DNA from: JAIBJN01 sp963839745 | GTDB taxonomy: Bacteria; Actinomycetota; Thermoleophilia; Gaiellales; Gaiellaceae | Assembly: GCA_963839745.1 (NCBI GenBank) | Contig: CAWIWC010000008.1 | Location: 1 to 64,000, forward strand | Direction of reading: 5' to 3' | DNA length: 64,000 nucleotides | Shown: piece after piece, positions 35,159 through 44,173 of the stretch | Position numbering within the stretch: position 1 is the stretch's first letter | Layout: each line of letters begins with the position of its first letter | Translations under genes and position numbers: made by a program | The notes under the pieces: generated by a model | Database searches by the model: none | What the model saw: only the letters and a program-made list of their open reading frames with translations | What the model was told of the DNA's origin: nothing

Positions 35159-36617
35159 TTGAGCACTTCGGAGGAGCACCAGGCGGCACTGCCCGGCGGC
35201 CTCCCTGGGCTCGCCGCATTCGAGGCCGCGATCGAGGGGAGCGTCGTCCTTCCCGGCTCGCCCGACTACGAGCTCGTGCGCAAGCCCGCTTGGGCGCAAT
35301 ACGAGGACGTACGGCCGGCGGCGGTCGTCCTCTGCGAGACGCCGCAAGACGTGGCCGAGACGATCAGGTTCGCACGGCGACGTCGGCGCGGAAACGGCCG
35401 CGCGGGGCGGCGGGCACTGCTTCGCCGGTCGCTCGTCGACCCGCGGAGTCCTGATCGAACTCGGTCGGATGAGCTCCGTGTCCGTCAACGCCGGCATCGC
35501 CACAGTGGGCGCTGGGGCGCTGCTCGGTGACGTCTACGAGCAGCTCGACAAGCTCGGCCTCACGATCGCCGGCGGGGCCTGCCCGTCGGTCGGGATCGCG
35601 GGGCTGACGCTCGGCGGCGGGCTCGGAGTCCTCGGCCGCAGGTACGGGCTCACCTCCGACCAGCTCGTCGGGGCGCAGGTCGTCTTGGCCGACGGTCGCG
35701 TCGTCGACTGCGACGAGCACCGAGACGCGGATCTCTTCTGGGCTCTGCGTGGCGCCGGCGGCGGGCACTTCGGTGTGGTTACGAGCTTCGCGTTCAGGAC
35801 GGTTCCGGCCGACGATCTCACCTGTTTCAAGCTGACCTGGCCGTACGTGCGCGCAGCAGCGGCAATCAAGGTCTGGCAAGCCTGGGCGCCCGACGCGCCG
35901 GACGAGCTCGCGGCGAGCCTGCTCGTCAATGCGCCCGGCAATGACGAAGACCCGGTCGTCACGCTCTTCGGCGCGATGCTTGGCAGCGAGACGGAGACCG
36001 CCGACGCTCTCGACCAGCTAATCGTTCGTCTCGGGTCCGAGCCGGCCTCGACGACGCTTCGGCAAGAGTCTCACAGAGCCGCCAAGCGGTTCCTCGCCGA
36101 GCACGCGCCAGGCGCGGAGCATCAGGGCGTCGCGTCGCAGGTCGAGCCGTCGCGACCGAGCGTGATGCTCAGTAGATCGGAGTTCTTCCGCCGGCCGCTA
36201 CCCCCCGACGCGATCGCGTCACTGGTCGATGCCTTCGCAGCGGGCCAAGAGCCGGGTCGCGCGCGCGAGCTCGACTTCACGCCCTGGGGTGGCGCGTATA
36301 ACCGCACTCGCGTGGAAGCGACCGCGTTCCCCCACCGCAGCGAGCGTTTCCTGCTCAAGCACGCCGTCGTTCTCGACGCGTCTGCTTCGGCGAGAGCACG
36401 AGATGGTGCCCGCGAGTGGCTGGCACGGTCGTGGGCGATCGTCCATCCGCATGGCTCTGGCGGCGTCTTCCCCAACTTCCCCGACCCCGACCTCCCCGAT
36501 TGGGCACGCGCGTATCACGGCGCCAACTACGAACGCCTCACGCGCGTCAAGGCACGCTACGACCCGGACGGCATCTTTCGCTTCCACCAGTCGCTTCCGT
36601 CCGCAAGCCGCCTATGA
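35159..36617 (+). CDS. FAD-linked oxidase (BBE-type), frameshifted near residue 75
   Basis: Two frames together give about 485 residues of a berberine-bridge-type oxidase. The FAD_binding_4 domain has GSPDYELVRKPAWAQYEDVRPAAVVLCET, the histidine that normally binds FAD covalently in RGGGHCFAGRSSTRGVLIEL, and GGLGVLGRRYGLTSDQLVGA. The BBE C-terminus is NYERLTRVKARYDPDGIFRF. One extra base between about 35375 and 35390 separates the halves. TTG at 35159 is the first start, 16 bases after the MMPL stop, so it is probably cotranscribed. Substrates of this family are sugars, alkaloids or aromatic alcohols. Confidence 0.87.
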
Positions 36618-36653
36618 GATGCCGGGCGCGGTCTTAGCGAACGACGCCGCTCA

Positions 36654-37496
36654 TTAGCAGCTCCCCGTCGCAACAGCGCTCCGTGCTGGTGCCGATTCGT
36701 AAACGGCGCTCAACCGCTCCTTCCGCACGCGCGCCCGGCGTTCGTGCGAGGGCCTCGACTGCGTTGCGTCCTCCCTGATGAGCGACGTGAAGGCATCGAT
36801 GTCGTACGCCTCGAACGCCTGGAGGTAGCGCGCGAGGAGCCCGCGTTGCTCGTCGTCCATTTCCGCTGGCGGGTCGGTCGAGCGCATTCCGCTCGCCGCG
36901 AGCGTCGCGCGTGCCCGCTGAAGCGCGCTGTTCACGGATCCCACGGTCGTATCCAGGAGCTCCGCGGCCTCGGTCGCCTCCCAGCGCAGCACCTCACAGA
37001 GGACAAGCACCGCCCGCTGCCGGGCCGGGAGGTACTGGAGGGCGGCCATGAACGCAAGGCGAATCGTCTCCCGGGCCACCGCCACCTCGGCCGGGTCCGG
37101 CGCGAGAGTGTCCGGGACGGGCTCGAATCGTGTCCCTGTGAGCCGGAGGCCGAAGCTCGCCGCCTCCCGGGCCTGTGCAGGTCTGAGGTCGATCGGGCGA
37201 GGGCGGCGTTGCCTGCCGTTCAGCAAGTCGAGGCAGACGTTCGTCGCGATCCGGTAGAGCCACGAGCGAAACGACGCCCGGCCCTCGAAGCTCTCGGAGC
37301 TCCGCCAGGCGCGAAGGAGCGTCTCCTGGACGGCGTCCTCGGCCTCGAGCCGCGAGGCGAGCATGCGAGCACAGAACGAGGTGAGCTCCACCCGGTGCTG
37401 CTCGAGACAGCCTTCGAGGTCGGCGCTCGGTTTCGCCGCCCTCACGCTCGCCTCGCCGGCCCCTCGCTTTCCTGCTGAGGACGGGCCGTTGCTCAT
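36654..37496 (-). CDS. ECF sigma factor with shortened C-terminal domain
   Basis: A 280-residue ECF factor of the same general type as the one at 595: region 2 with EAEDAVQETLLRAWRSSESFEG and WLYRIATNVCLDLLNG, region 4 with LPARQRAVLVLCEVLRWEATEAAELL and TTVGSVNSALQRAR. The SnoaL-like extension starts normally (LLARYLQAFEAYDIDAFTSLIREDATQS) but then changes to a basic, unrelated sequence and stops about 70 residues early. This suggests truncation by a frameshift or rearrangement near 36755. The sigma function may persist with altered regulation. Confidence 0.88.
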   Translation of the reverse strand: MSNGPSSAGKRGAGEASVRAAKPSADLEGCLEQHRVELTSFCARMLASRLEAEDAVQETLLRAWRSSESFEGRASFRSWLYRIATNVCLDLLNGRQRRPRPIDLRPAQAREAASFGLRLTGTRFEPVPDTLAPDPAEVAVARETIRLAFMAALQYLPARQRAVLVLCEVLRWEATEAAELLDTTVGSVNSALQRARATLAASGMRSTDPPAEMDDEQRGLLARYLQAFEAYDIDAFTSLIREDATQSRPSHERRARVRKERLSAVYESAPARSAVATGSC

Positions 37497-37740
37497 GCTC
37501 TACAGACGCTACGTCGTCAGGATTCTGATGTGCGTTCGTCACGGGCAGTGGTTCTTCCTGGGAGTGGGTTCACGCCGTGACGCGCAGCTGCGCTGCCGGA
37601 TGGGCGTGTGGGTGATAGCTGTGGCGGCTCCGAAGAAGCCACTCCGTGTCCCGTCGTTCTCGCGGTGGTGGAGCTCCTCCGTCGCCCCGGCTTCGGCGAG
37701 CTGGGTCACTCCTTCGTCCATCGATTTCGATCCACTGGTA

Positions 37741-37900
37741 CGCGTGCATGGCCACGACTCTGCCTCCAGGCCGAGCTGATTCGCGTCGGAGGTGACCCCA
37801 AACGCGTCCCTAATGTTCTTCCGCGGCCTGAGCGTGGGCCGCCGGCGACTAGGCGGAAGTAACGCCGGGCTCGGTACGGAGTTAGGGCGCCTCTGCGGCG
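37741..37900 (-). pseudogene. Giant LuxR 3'-end relic plus element copy B3
   Basis: On the minus strand, a degraded end of the LuxR gene (CCGAGCCCGGCG... to a TAG at 37850-37852, corresponding to the Pro/Ala-rich tail) is followed by the element: CCGCGGAAGAAC, core TTAGGGACGCGTTTGGGGT (37796-37814) and CACCTCCGACGCGAATCAG through GGAGGCAGAGTCGTG. No helix-turn-helix remains. The rest of 37500-37740 holds no supported gene; a short frame starting MAMHAYQWIEIDG at 37755 is not recognised. Confidence 0.6.
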
Positions 37901-37959
37901 GTCCTTGGGCCTGGGCTGGGTGAGCTCGCGCGATGAGCTCGATCACCTGGCCCTTCGTC

Positions 37960-38084
37960 ACGATCAAGACGGTCGAGGTGCCACCTGAGCCACGCCTATC
38001 GGAAGCTCGAGATCAGCTCCCGCGCGCAGCTCGACCCGGCTCTCCTGACTCCCGCACCGAGCCCGACGTCCGCTCCCGCCTAGT
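37960..38084 (+). pseudogene. Giant LuxR 3'-end relic on the plus strand
   Basis: These bases encode, with one frameshift near 37982, the last 40 residues of the giant LuxR regulators: FVTIKTVEV then LSHAYRKLEISSRAQLDPAL and LTPAPSPTSAPA, ending in TAG at 38082-38084. It lies back to back with the relic at 37741-37900. A lost LuxR gene has left both of its ends or two copies recombined here. Confidence 0.75.
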
Positions 38085-38086
38085 CG

Positions 38087-38200
38087 CTCGCCGCCCCACG
38101 GTCGGGTCGCGGAAGGACATTGGGGGCGAGTTTGGGGTCACCTCCGACGCGAACCGGCTCGGCCGGGAGGCAGAGTCGAAGAGACCGCAGCTTCGCCGCA
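38087..38200 (+). repeat. Dispersed upstream element, copy B4
   Basis: Directly follows the LuxR relic: GGTCGGGTCGCGGAAGGAC, core TTGGGGGCGAGTTTGGGGT (38121-38139), CACCTCCGACGCGAACCGG, GGAGGCAGAGTCG. It ends 40 bases before, and its core lies 102 bases before, the start of the MFS transporter gene in the same orientation. Confidence 0.8.
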
Positions 38201-38241
38201 GGACGCGAGGACATCAGGCACTGGACTCCAGAGGAGATGTG

Positions 38242-39711
38242 ATGCAGGCACCAGCACTACAAACGGCACCCGACCCGCGACGCTGGTGGGCTCTGGCGCT
38301 CCTCTGCGGCGCCTTCTTCATGGTGATCCTCGACGCGGCGATCGTGGCCGTCGCGCTCCCCTCGATCCAGGAGGAGCTCAGCTTCTCGGCACAGGGGCTG
38401 CAGTGGGTTGTGAGTGCCTACGCCCTCACCTTCGCCGGACTTCTCCTGCTCGGAGGACGCGCGGCCGACCTCCTCGGCCGCCGGCGCGTCTTCATGGTCG
38501 GGATAGTCGTCTTCACCGTGGCCTCGCTTCTCTGCGGGCTCGCCTGGTCGGACGAGGCGCTGATCGGCGCCCGCGCCTTCCAGGGCATCGGTGCGGCGAT
38601 CATGACCCCGAGCGCCCTCTCGATCATCACTACGACCTTTCCCGAGGGCTCCGAGCGGAACAAGGCGCTCGGGATCTGGGGCGCGCTCGGCGGAATCGGC
38701 GCCACGACCGCCTGGCTGATCGGCGGCCCACTCGTCGACGGGCCCGGCTGGGAGTGGATCTTCTATATCAACATTCCCGTCGGTCTCGCCGCGCTCGCGC
38801 TCTCGCCCGTGCTTCTGCGCGAGAGCCGGGCGGCGACGGCGAGGCGGAGCTACGACCCTGCGGGAGCGCTCACGATTACGGGTGCCCTTGCCTTGCTCGT
38901 CTATGCGCTCGTCGAGGCGCCCGAAGTCGGCTGGGGTAGCGCACAGACGATCCTCCTCTTCGCCGGCGCGGCCGCCCTGCTCGGAACCTTCTCGCTGATC
39001 GAGTCGCGCCACCGGGCTCCGCTCGTGCCGCTTCGCATCTTCCGCTCGCGGACGATAGTGGGGGCAAACGCCGTCATGCTCGTCTTCGGCACGCTCCCAT
39101 TCGGGCTCTCGTTCACGCTCACGCTCTACGCCCAGGAGGTGCTCGGCTACTCCGCGGTCAAGTTCGGCCTCACCTCGATCGTCTTTCCGGCCATGGCGGC
39201 TATCGGGTCGATCTTCGGCCAGGCGCTCGTCCTCCGGGTCGGCTTCCGACCCGTCGCCGCGGTGGGCATGGCGCTGATGGGCGGAGGGGCGCTCATCCTC
39301 ACACAGGTCTCCGTAAGCGGCAGCTACTTCGGCGACATCTTCTTCGGGCTGCTCGTCTTCGGCCCCGGCGTCGGCCTCGCCTTCGTCACGGCCTCGATCG
39401 CCGCCCTCGCCGGCGTCCCCGACCACGAGTCGGGGCTCGCCTCCGGCCTCAGCAACACCAGCTTCCAGATCGGAGCGGCACTCGGGGTGGCCATCGTCAC
39501 GACCGTGGCCGTCTCGCGCACCGAGGACTACCTCGCCACGACCACCGGCGCCAACCCGCTCGTCGCGCTGACCGAAGGCTTCCAGTCGGCCTTCCTCGCC
39601 GTTGCCATCCTCGCCGGAATCGGTGCCGCCTTGGCGCTCCTCCTGCTCGGCCGGCCGCGCCGAGCCCAGCAGGAACTGCTCGAGACCGCGCCCGCACAGG
39701 CTGCGGACTAA
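38242..39711 (+). CDS. MFS drug transporter (DHA2, 14-helix type)
   Basis: A 489-residue major-facilitator protein of the EmrB/QacA group. Marks are WWALALLCGAFFMVILDAAIVAVALPSIQ (motif D1), GGRAADLLGRRRVFMVG (motif A), GARAFQGIGAAIMTPSALSII (motif B) and ALGIWGALGGIGATTAWLIGGPLVDG (motif C, antiporter). Thirteen to fourteen hydrophobic stretches are visible. It should export drugs by proton antiport. The ATG at 38242 has GAGGAG 5 bases upstream. The element B4 lies immediately upstream. The SDR gene follows 47 bases after. Confidence 0.95.
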   Translation: MQAPALQTAPDPRRWWALALLCGAFFMVILDAAIVAVALPSIQEELSFSAQGLQWVVSAYALTFAGLLLLGGRAADLLGRRRVFMVGIVVFTVASLLCGLAWSDEALIGARAFQGIGAAIMTPSALSIITTTFPEGSERNKALGIWGALGGIGATTAWLIGGPLVDGPGWEWIFYINIPVGLAALALSPVLLRESRAATARRSYDPAGALTITGALALLVYALVEAPEVGWGSAQTILLFAGAAALLGTFSLIESRHRAPLVPLRIFRSRTIVGANAVMLVFGTLPFGLSFTLTLYAQEVLGYSAVKFGLTSIVFPAMAAIGSIFGQALVLRVGFRPVAAVGMALMGGGALILTQVSVSGSYFGDIFFGLLVFGPGVGLAFVTASIAALAGVPDHESGLASGLSNTSFQIGAALGVAIVTTVAVSRTEDYLATTTGANPLVALTEGFQSAFLAVAILAGIGAALALLLLGRPRRAQQELLETAPAQAAD

Positions 39712-39758
39712 TCCACCTCGAGGGCGCACACGATGACACCGACACAAAGGAACCAGAG

Positions 39759-40550
39759 ATGATGCTGACGGACAAGGTTGCCGTGATCTACGGAGCCGGA
39801 GGCGCGGTCGGCGGGGGTGTCGCACGCGCCTTTGCGAACGAGGGCGCCAAGCTCTTTCTCACCGGGCGCCAGCTGGCGCCGGTCGAAGCGGTCGCCGAGG
39901 AAGTCGATTCCGCCGGCGGATCCGCCGAAGCGGCGGCGGTCGACGCTCTCGACGAGCAGGCCGTGGACGAGCACCTCCAGTCCGTGATCGACAAGGCGCG
40001 CCGCCTCGACATCTCGTTCGACGCGGTCGGGATCCCGGGTACGAAGCTTCTGGGTGTGCCTCTGGTCGAGCTGGAGGTCGAGCAGTTCTCCCTGCCGATC
40101 ACGACCTACACGAGGTCGTACTTCCTGACCGCACGCCTGGCCGCCCGGCGGATGGTTCCGAACAGGTCGGGGGTGATCATGACCGTCACCACCCTCCAAT
40201 CGCGGACGGGCTTCCCAACGGCGGGAGGCTTCGGTCCGGCGATGGCCGCCAAGGAGGCACTCACTCGAGAGCTATCCGCGGAGCTCGCACCTCACGGCAT
40301 TCGGGTGGTCGGTCTGCGACCGCAGGGCATCCCGGAGACTGACTCGCTCAAGGAAGCCTTCGAGCCACGCGCCAAGGCATCAGGAATGACCTTGGAACAG
40401 TTCCAAGAGTTGGGCGCGAGCAGGACCCACCCGCGACGGCTTTCGACGCTCGCGGAGCTGGCAAACACGGCGGTCTTCATGGCTTCCGAGAAGGCGAGCG
40501 GGATGACGGGAACGACCGTCAACTTGTCCATGGGGAGCCTGGACGACTAG
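39759..40550 (+). CDS. SDR-fold protein with altered active site
   Basis: A 263-residue short-chain dehydrogenase/reductase homologue. The nucleotide-binding motif is present (VAVIYGAGGAVGGGVARAFANEGAKLFLTGR). The catalytic YxxxK segment reads GGFGPAMAAKEALTREL: the lysine is there, but the tyrosine position is Ala. The C-terminal LAELANTAVFMASEKASGMTGTTVNLSMG is typical. A close relative at 44174 has lost both residues. The family is known, but these members may be inactive or use another mechanism. It sits in a run of plus-strand redox genes behind the MFS transporter. Confidence 0.88.
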   Translation: MMLTDKVAVIYGAGGAVGGGVARAFANEGAKLFLTGRQLAPVEAVAEEVDSAGGSAEAAAVDALDEQAVDEHLQSVIDKARRLDISFDAVGIPGTKLLGVPLVELEVEQFSLPITTYTRSYFLTARLAARRMVPNRSGVIMTVTTLQSRTGFPTAGGFGPAMAAKEALTRELSAELAPHGIRVVGLRPQGIPETDSLKEAFEPRAKASGMTLEQFQELGASRTHPRRLSTLAELANTAVFMASEKASGMTGTTVNLSMGSLDD

Positions 40551-40587
40551 CGGCTAAGCGACCGATGCTTTGCTTAGGAGGACGATC

Positions 40588-41334
40588 ATGAGTGCGTTGA
40601 CGGGCAGAACAACTGTCGTCATTGGCGCTAGCCGGGGCCTGGGGCGTGGGATCGCTCGCGCCTTCGCCGAGGCTGATGCTTCGGTGGTCGCGGTCGCCCG
40701 GAGCGGCCAGGCGCTCGCCGAGCTCGCCTCGACCAGCGCGAACATTCGGACCGAGGTCGCGGATGCGGCCGACGAGACGGTTGCCTGGAGCCTGCTGGAC
40801 CAATATGAACCGGAGGTTCTCATCCTGGTCGCCGGCGCCAACCCCGTGATGCGTCCGCTCCAGGACCAGACGTGGGAGACGTTCTCCGTCAACTGGCATA
40901 CCGACGTCAAGATCGCGTTCACCTGGCTGCGCGAGGCGTTGCTGAAGCCGCTGCCGCCTGGCAGCAGGGTGGTGGTAGTGAGCAGCGGCGCCGCCCTCAA
41001 CGGATCACCGGCCAGCGGAGGGTACGCCGGGTCGAAGGCCACCCAGCGGTTCATCGCGGCATACGCCCAGGATGAATCGCGCCGTGCCGGGCTGGACATC
41101 ACCGTCACGGCCGTGCTGCCCAGGATGACTCCATTCGGAGACGTAGGCCGGCGAGGCGTTCGGGCGTACGCGGCCCGCGACGGCCAGACCGAAGAGGCAT
41201 ACCTGCAGCAGCTGGGCGAGCTTCTGACCCCCGACATCGCCGGGTCCGCCCTCGTGGATCTGGTACGAGCAGACCCGGCGACCACTGCCCCCGAATACGT
41301 GCTCACCGGCGCTGGGCTGCAGAAGCTGCCGTGA
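40588..41334 (+). CDS. Short-chain dehydrogenase/reductase
   Basis: A 248-residue classical-type SDR: cofactor motif VVIGASRGLGRGIARAF, NxxG-like LVAGANPV, catalytic Ser in VVVVSSGAAL and YxxxK in GGYAGSKATQRF. The Arg in VVAVARSG after the second strand suggests NADP(H). The ATG at 40588 follows TTAGGAGG. It is 37 bases behind the altered SDR gene. Substrate unknown. Confidence 0.93.
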   Translation: MSALTGRTTVVIGASRGLGRGIARAFAEADASVVAVARSGQALAELASTSANIRTEVADAADETVAWSLLDQYEPEVLILVAGANPVMRPLQDQTWETFSVNWHTDVKIAFTWLREALLKPLPPGSRVVVVSSGAALNGSPASGGYAGSKATQRFIAAYAQDESRRAGLDITVTAVLPRMTPFGDVGRRGVRAYAARDGQTEEAYLQQLGELLTPDIAGSALVDLVRADPATTAPEYVLTGAGLQKLP

Positions 41335-41367
41335 GCGGCGACGCCGCCCCGGGCGCCCATCCGACAG

Positions 41368-41450
41368 ATTAGGGGCGCGTTTGGGGTTGGCCCCGACGCG
41401 AGGCGCGTGGGTGGAGTTCAGTGTCTGCGAAGAGATGAGCCCGTCTTCGC
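41368..41450 (+). repeat. Dispersed upstream element, copy A3
   Basis: Core ATTAGGGGCGCGTTTGGGGT (41368-41387), then TGGCCCCGACGCGAGGCG, and a weaker match to the distal part (CAGTGTCTGCGAAGAGATGA). It lies 109 bases before the start of the hydrolase gene at 41497, same orientation. Confidence 0.75.
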
Positions 41451-41496
41451 GCCTCACGACAACACCGCGCCTGTGGGCGGTCCCTGAAGCGATCAC

Positions 41497-42432
41497 ATGA
41501 CCGCGACAAACGAGGTCAGCGAGTTGGCCGGCATGGGAGACGAGCACGAGGCGGCCCACGTCTATACGGAGACCTGGTGCAAGCGCGGGGAGATCGACTA
41601 CGTCGTGCTGAGCGGCGGCGCGCGCGTCCGCTTCCTGTGCGTCGGCACGGGCCCACCCTTGATCTTGATGCACACGGTGCGCACGCAGCTCGACCACTTC
41701 CAGCTCGTCATCCCGCAGATCACGGACGCGTTCACCGTCTACGCGGTCGACTTCCCAGGCATGGGCTGGTCGGACATCGTCCCCGGCGCCCGCTACGAGG
41801 AGCCGGCGCTGCGCGCCGCGATCGTCCGGGTCGTCCGGGAGCTCGACCTTTCGGACGTCACGCTGGCGGGTGAGTCCATTGGCGCGACAATCGCCCTGAC
41901 CGCGTCCATCGACCTCGGCGAGCGCGTGCGCCGAATCGTCGCCATAAACACCTACGACTTCGCCGGTGGCCTCAAACGGGCCAGTCCGTTCGCGCGCGTT
42001 GTGGTGGGAAGCATCGAGGCGCCGGTGGTAGGCCCGATCGTGGCGCGCCTCGAGAACAAGCAAATCCTCAGGGGTGTGATGCGAGGCGGACTGCAGGACC
42101 CTCGTCGTCTCCCCGACCACTACCTCGATGAGCTCCGTCGGGTCGGTCGGCGCCCCGGATACCCAGCGGTGGCCCGGGCGATCTACCTCAGCCTGAACAG
42201 CCTGATCGCGGCCCGCGAACGGTATGCGCGCATCGACGTCCCCGTCACTCTTGTCTACGGCGAACACGACTGGTCGCGGCCCTCGGATCGGCAGGCGAAC
42301 ATCGAGTCGGTTCCCGGCGCGCGTTACATCGAGCTGCGCGACACCGGGCACTTCACCGCACTAGAGGCCCCCCACGAAGTGGCGCGGATCTTGCGCAATG
42401 TCGCGACAAAACAGAAAGGAGACCGCAAATGA
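41497..42432 (+). CDS. Alpha/beta hydrolase
   Basis: A 311-residue hydrolase: oxyanion region PPLILMHTVRTQLDHF, strand VYAVDFPGMGWSD, nucleophile elbow LAGESIGATIAL (Ser127), acid loop VTLVYGEHDWSRPSD, and the His in RDTGHFTALEAP. All triad residues are present. The N-terminal 35 residues are an extra, acidic extension. The start is ATG at 41497. Its end overlaps the start of the DUF899 gene (42429), so they are probably coupled. Substrate unknown; haloalkane or ester hydrolysis is possible. Confidence 0.92.
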   Translation: MTATNEVSELAGMGDEHEAAHVYTETWCKRGEIDYVVLSGGARVRFLCVGTGPPLILMHTVRTQLDHFQLVIPQITDAFTVYAVDFPGMGWSDIVPGARYEEPALRAAIVRVVRELDLSDVTLAGESIGATIALTASIDLGERVRRIVAINTYDFAGGLKRASPFARVVVGSIEAPVVGPIVARLENKQILRGVMRGGLQDPRRLPDHYLDELRRVGRRPGYPAVARAIYLSLNSLIAARERYARIDVPVTLVYGEHDWSRPSDRQANIESVPGARYIELRDTGHFTALEAPHEVARILRNVATKQKGDRK

Positions 42433-43267
42433 CTGTGATCACACGATTGGAACCCGCGAGGAATGGCTCGCCGCGCGTGAGCAGCTTCTCGTTCGCGAAA
42501 AGGAGCACACCAGGCTCGGCGACGAGCTCGCGCGGCAGCGACGCGAGCTGCCCTGGGTCCCGGTGGAGAAGGAGTACCGCTTCGACACGGACGACGGCGA
42601 ACAAACGCTCGGCGAGCTCTTCGACGGGCGATCCCAGCTGCTCTTCTACCACTTCATGTTCGGCCCGAGCTACACGGCCGGCTGCCCGGTGAATTCGTCA
42701 ATTGCCGACTCGATCGACGGCGTGGTCCCGCATCTGCACGCGCGGGACGTGACGATGCTCCTCGTCTCACAAGCGCCGCTCGAGAAGCTGCAGGCATACA
42801 AGCGCCGCATGGGCTGGAGCATCCCCTGGGTCTCGGCCGCGCACACCGAGTTCAACTTCGACCTCGGCTTCTCGTACACCGAGGAGCAAGCCCGCGAGGC
42901 CGTGGCGCAGATGAGGGCGACCGGGCTCGAGCGCCAGGGCTCGAAGTCAGTAACGGGGACGGGCCTTCCGCCGATCGTCGAGCAGAACGCCAGGGCGACA
43001 GGCACCGACGCCGCTGGTTACCTGACCGAGAGCCCCGGATTCAGCAGCTTCGTCAAGGACGACGGGACCGTCTACCACACCTACTCGACGACGTGGCGGG
43101 GATTGGAGTTTGTCATGGGCTACTACCCGATCCTCGACCACGCACCGAAGGGCCGCGACGAGGGTGAGGCGTGGCAGCTCTGGATCCGCCGGCACGACGA
43201 GTACACGAGCGAGCGACCCGACGGTCGGAGTGATCGGCACCGGGGCGTCGAGAAGGCCTTCAGCTGA
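42429..43267 (+). CDS. DUF899 family (thioredoxin-like) protein, probable frameshift at the start
   Basis: About 279 residues: TREEWLAAREQLLVREKEHTR, DDGEQTLGELFDGRSQLLFYHFMFG, CPVNSSIADSIDGVVPHLHARDVTMLLVSQAPLEKLQAYKRRMGW and FVKDDGTVYHTYSTTWRGLE, the hallmark blocks of DUF899, a thioredoxin-fold family with a conserved Cys. The natural ATG at 42429 has AAAGGAG 8 bases upstream, but the conserved frame lacks one base between 42432 and 42456. The alternative start at 42398, in the conserved frame, has no ribosome site. Function unknown. Confidence 0.87.
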
Positions 43268-43278
43268 GAGGAGCTGAC

Positions 43279-44118
43279 ATGTCTCCACATCCGACCATCC
43301 ATCGCTTCCCGGCCAAGGCCGAAGGCGCATTCGTCAATGCCTGGCTTGTCGAGACCGCGTCGGGCGTCGTTGCCGTTGACGGGCTGCTTCAGGTCTCAGC
43401 GGCCAGGGAGATGCGCGCCGGGATCGAGCGGCTTGGGAAGCCGCTCCTGGCCGCGCTCGTGACGCATTCGCATCCCGACCACTACGCGGGACTCGGCGAG
43501 ATCGTCGCCGGCGCGGATGTTCCCATCTACGCCCCGCAGGGCGTCATTGACACCATCGCCGCCGACGATGCGCTCAAGGATCAGATCATCGGTCCCATGT
43601 TCGGAGAAGACTGGCCCGCCAATCGGGTCTTCCCGAACACGCCGATCCGGGACGGCGAGAGCGTGACGTTCGATGGCGTCCAGTTCACCGTCGTCGATCT
43701 CGGGCCGAGCGAGTCGCCCCATGACAGCCCGTGGATCCTCGGCACGGACGAGCGGATCGTCTTCCTCGGCGACCAGATCTACGACCACAGGCACTGCTTC
43801 CTCGGTGACGGGTTCTACGAGCAATGGCTGGCGAACATCGAAAAGCTGCGCTCGCGCTTTCGAAGCGACGCCGTCTTCTACATCGGTCACGGCGGACCCG
43901 TCGGAGGCGAGATGTGGGACTGGCAACGCGGCTACCTCGAGACATTCGTCGCCGCCGTCGGCGAAGCCGACTGGGCGGAACCGGAGCAGGCGAAGGCGGC
44001 CGTCGTCGCTCGGATGAAGGAGTACGAGCCGACCGACGAGCTGCAGTTTCTCATGGAGCTGAGCATCGAGCCGGTCGCTCAGCAATCTGGACTCATGCGG
44101 ACGGCGGCCGACAGCTGA
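43279..44118 (+). CDS. Metallo-beta-lactamase-fold hydrolase
   Basis: A 279-residue MBL protein: FVNAWLVETASGVVAVDG, zinc motif THSHPDHYAG (His63, His65, Asp67, His68), VVDLGPSESPHDS, FLGDQIYDHRHCF and YIGHGGPVG. Ligands for two metals are present. AGAGGAG precedes the ATG. It follows the DUF899 gene by 11 bases, so they share a transcript. The subfamily is commonly annotated as a hydrolase of lactones or thioesters; the substrate is unknown. Confidence 0.92.
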   Translation: MSPHPTIHRFPAKAEGAFVNAWLVETASGVVAVDGLLQVSAAREMRAGIERLGKPLLAALVTHSHPDHYAGLGEIVAGADVPIYAPQGVIDTIAADDALKDQIIGPMFGEDWPANRVFPNTPIRDGESVTFDGVQFTVVDLGPSESPHDSPWILGTDERIVFLGDQIYDHRHCFLGDGFYEQWLANIEKLRSRFRSDAVFYIGHGGPVGGEMWDWQRGYLETFVAAVGEADWAEPEQAKAAVVARMKEYEPTDELQFLMELSIEPVAQQSGLMRTAADS

Positions 44119-44173
44119 GCGATGGACCCCCTGACCGCCTTCGTGCTCGACCCGGCCTGAGAGGAGGTTCGCG

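Noticed and set aside
38257..39825. Minus-strand frame of 522 codons opposite the MFS transporter
   Set aside because: Extremely Arg/Glu/Asp-rich, no family features, fully antisense to a convincing 14-helix transporter.
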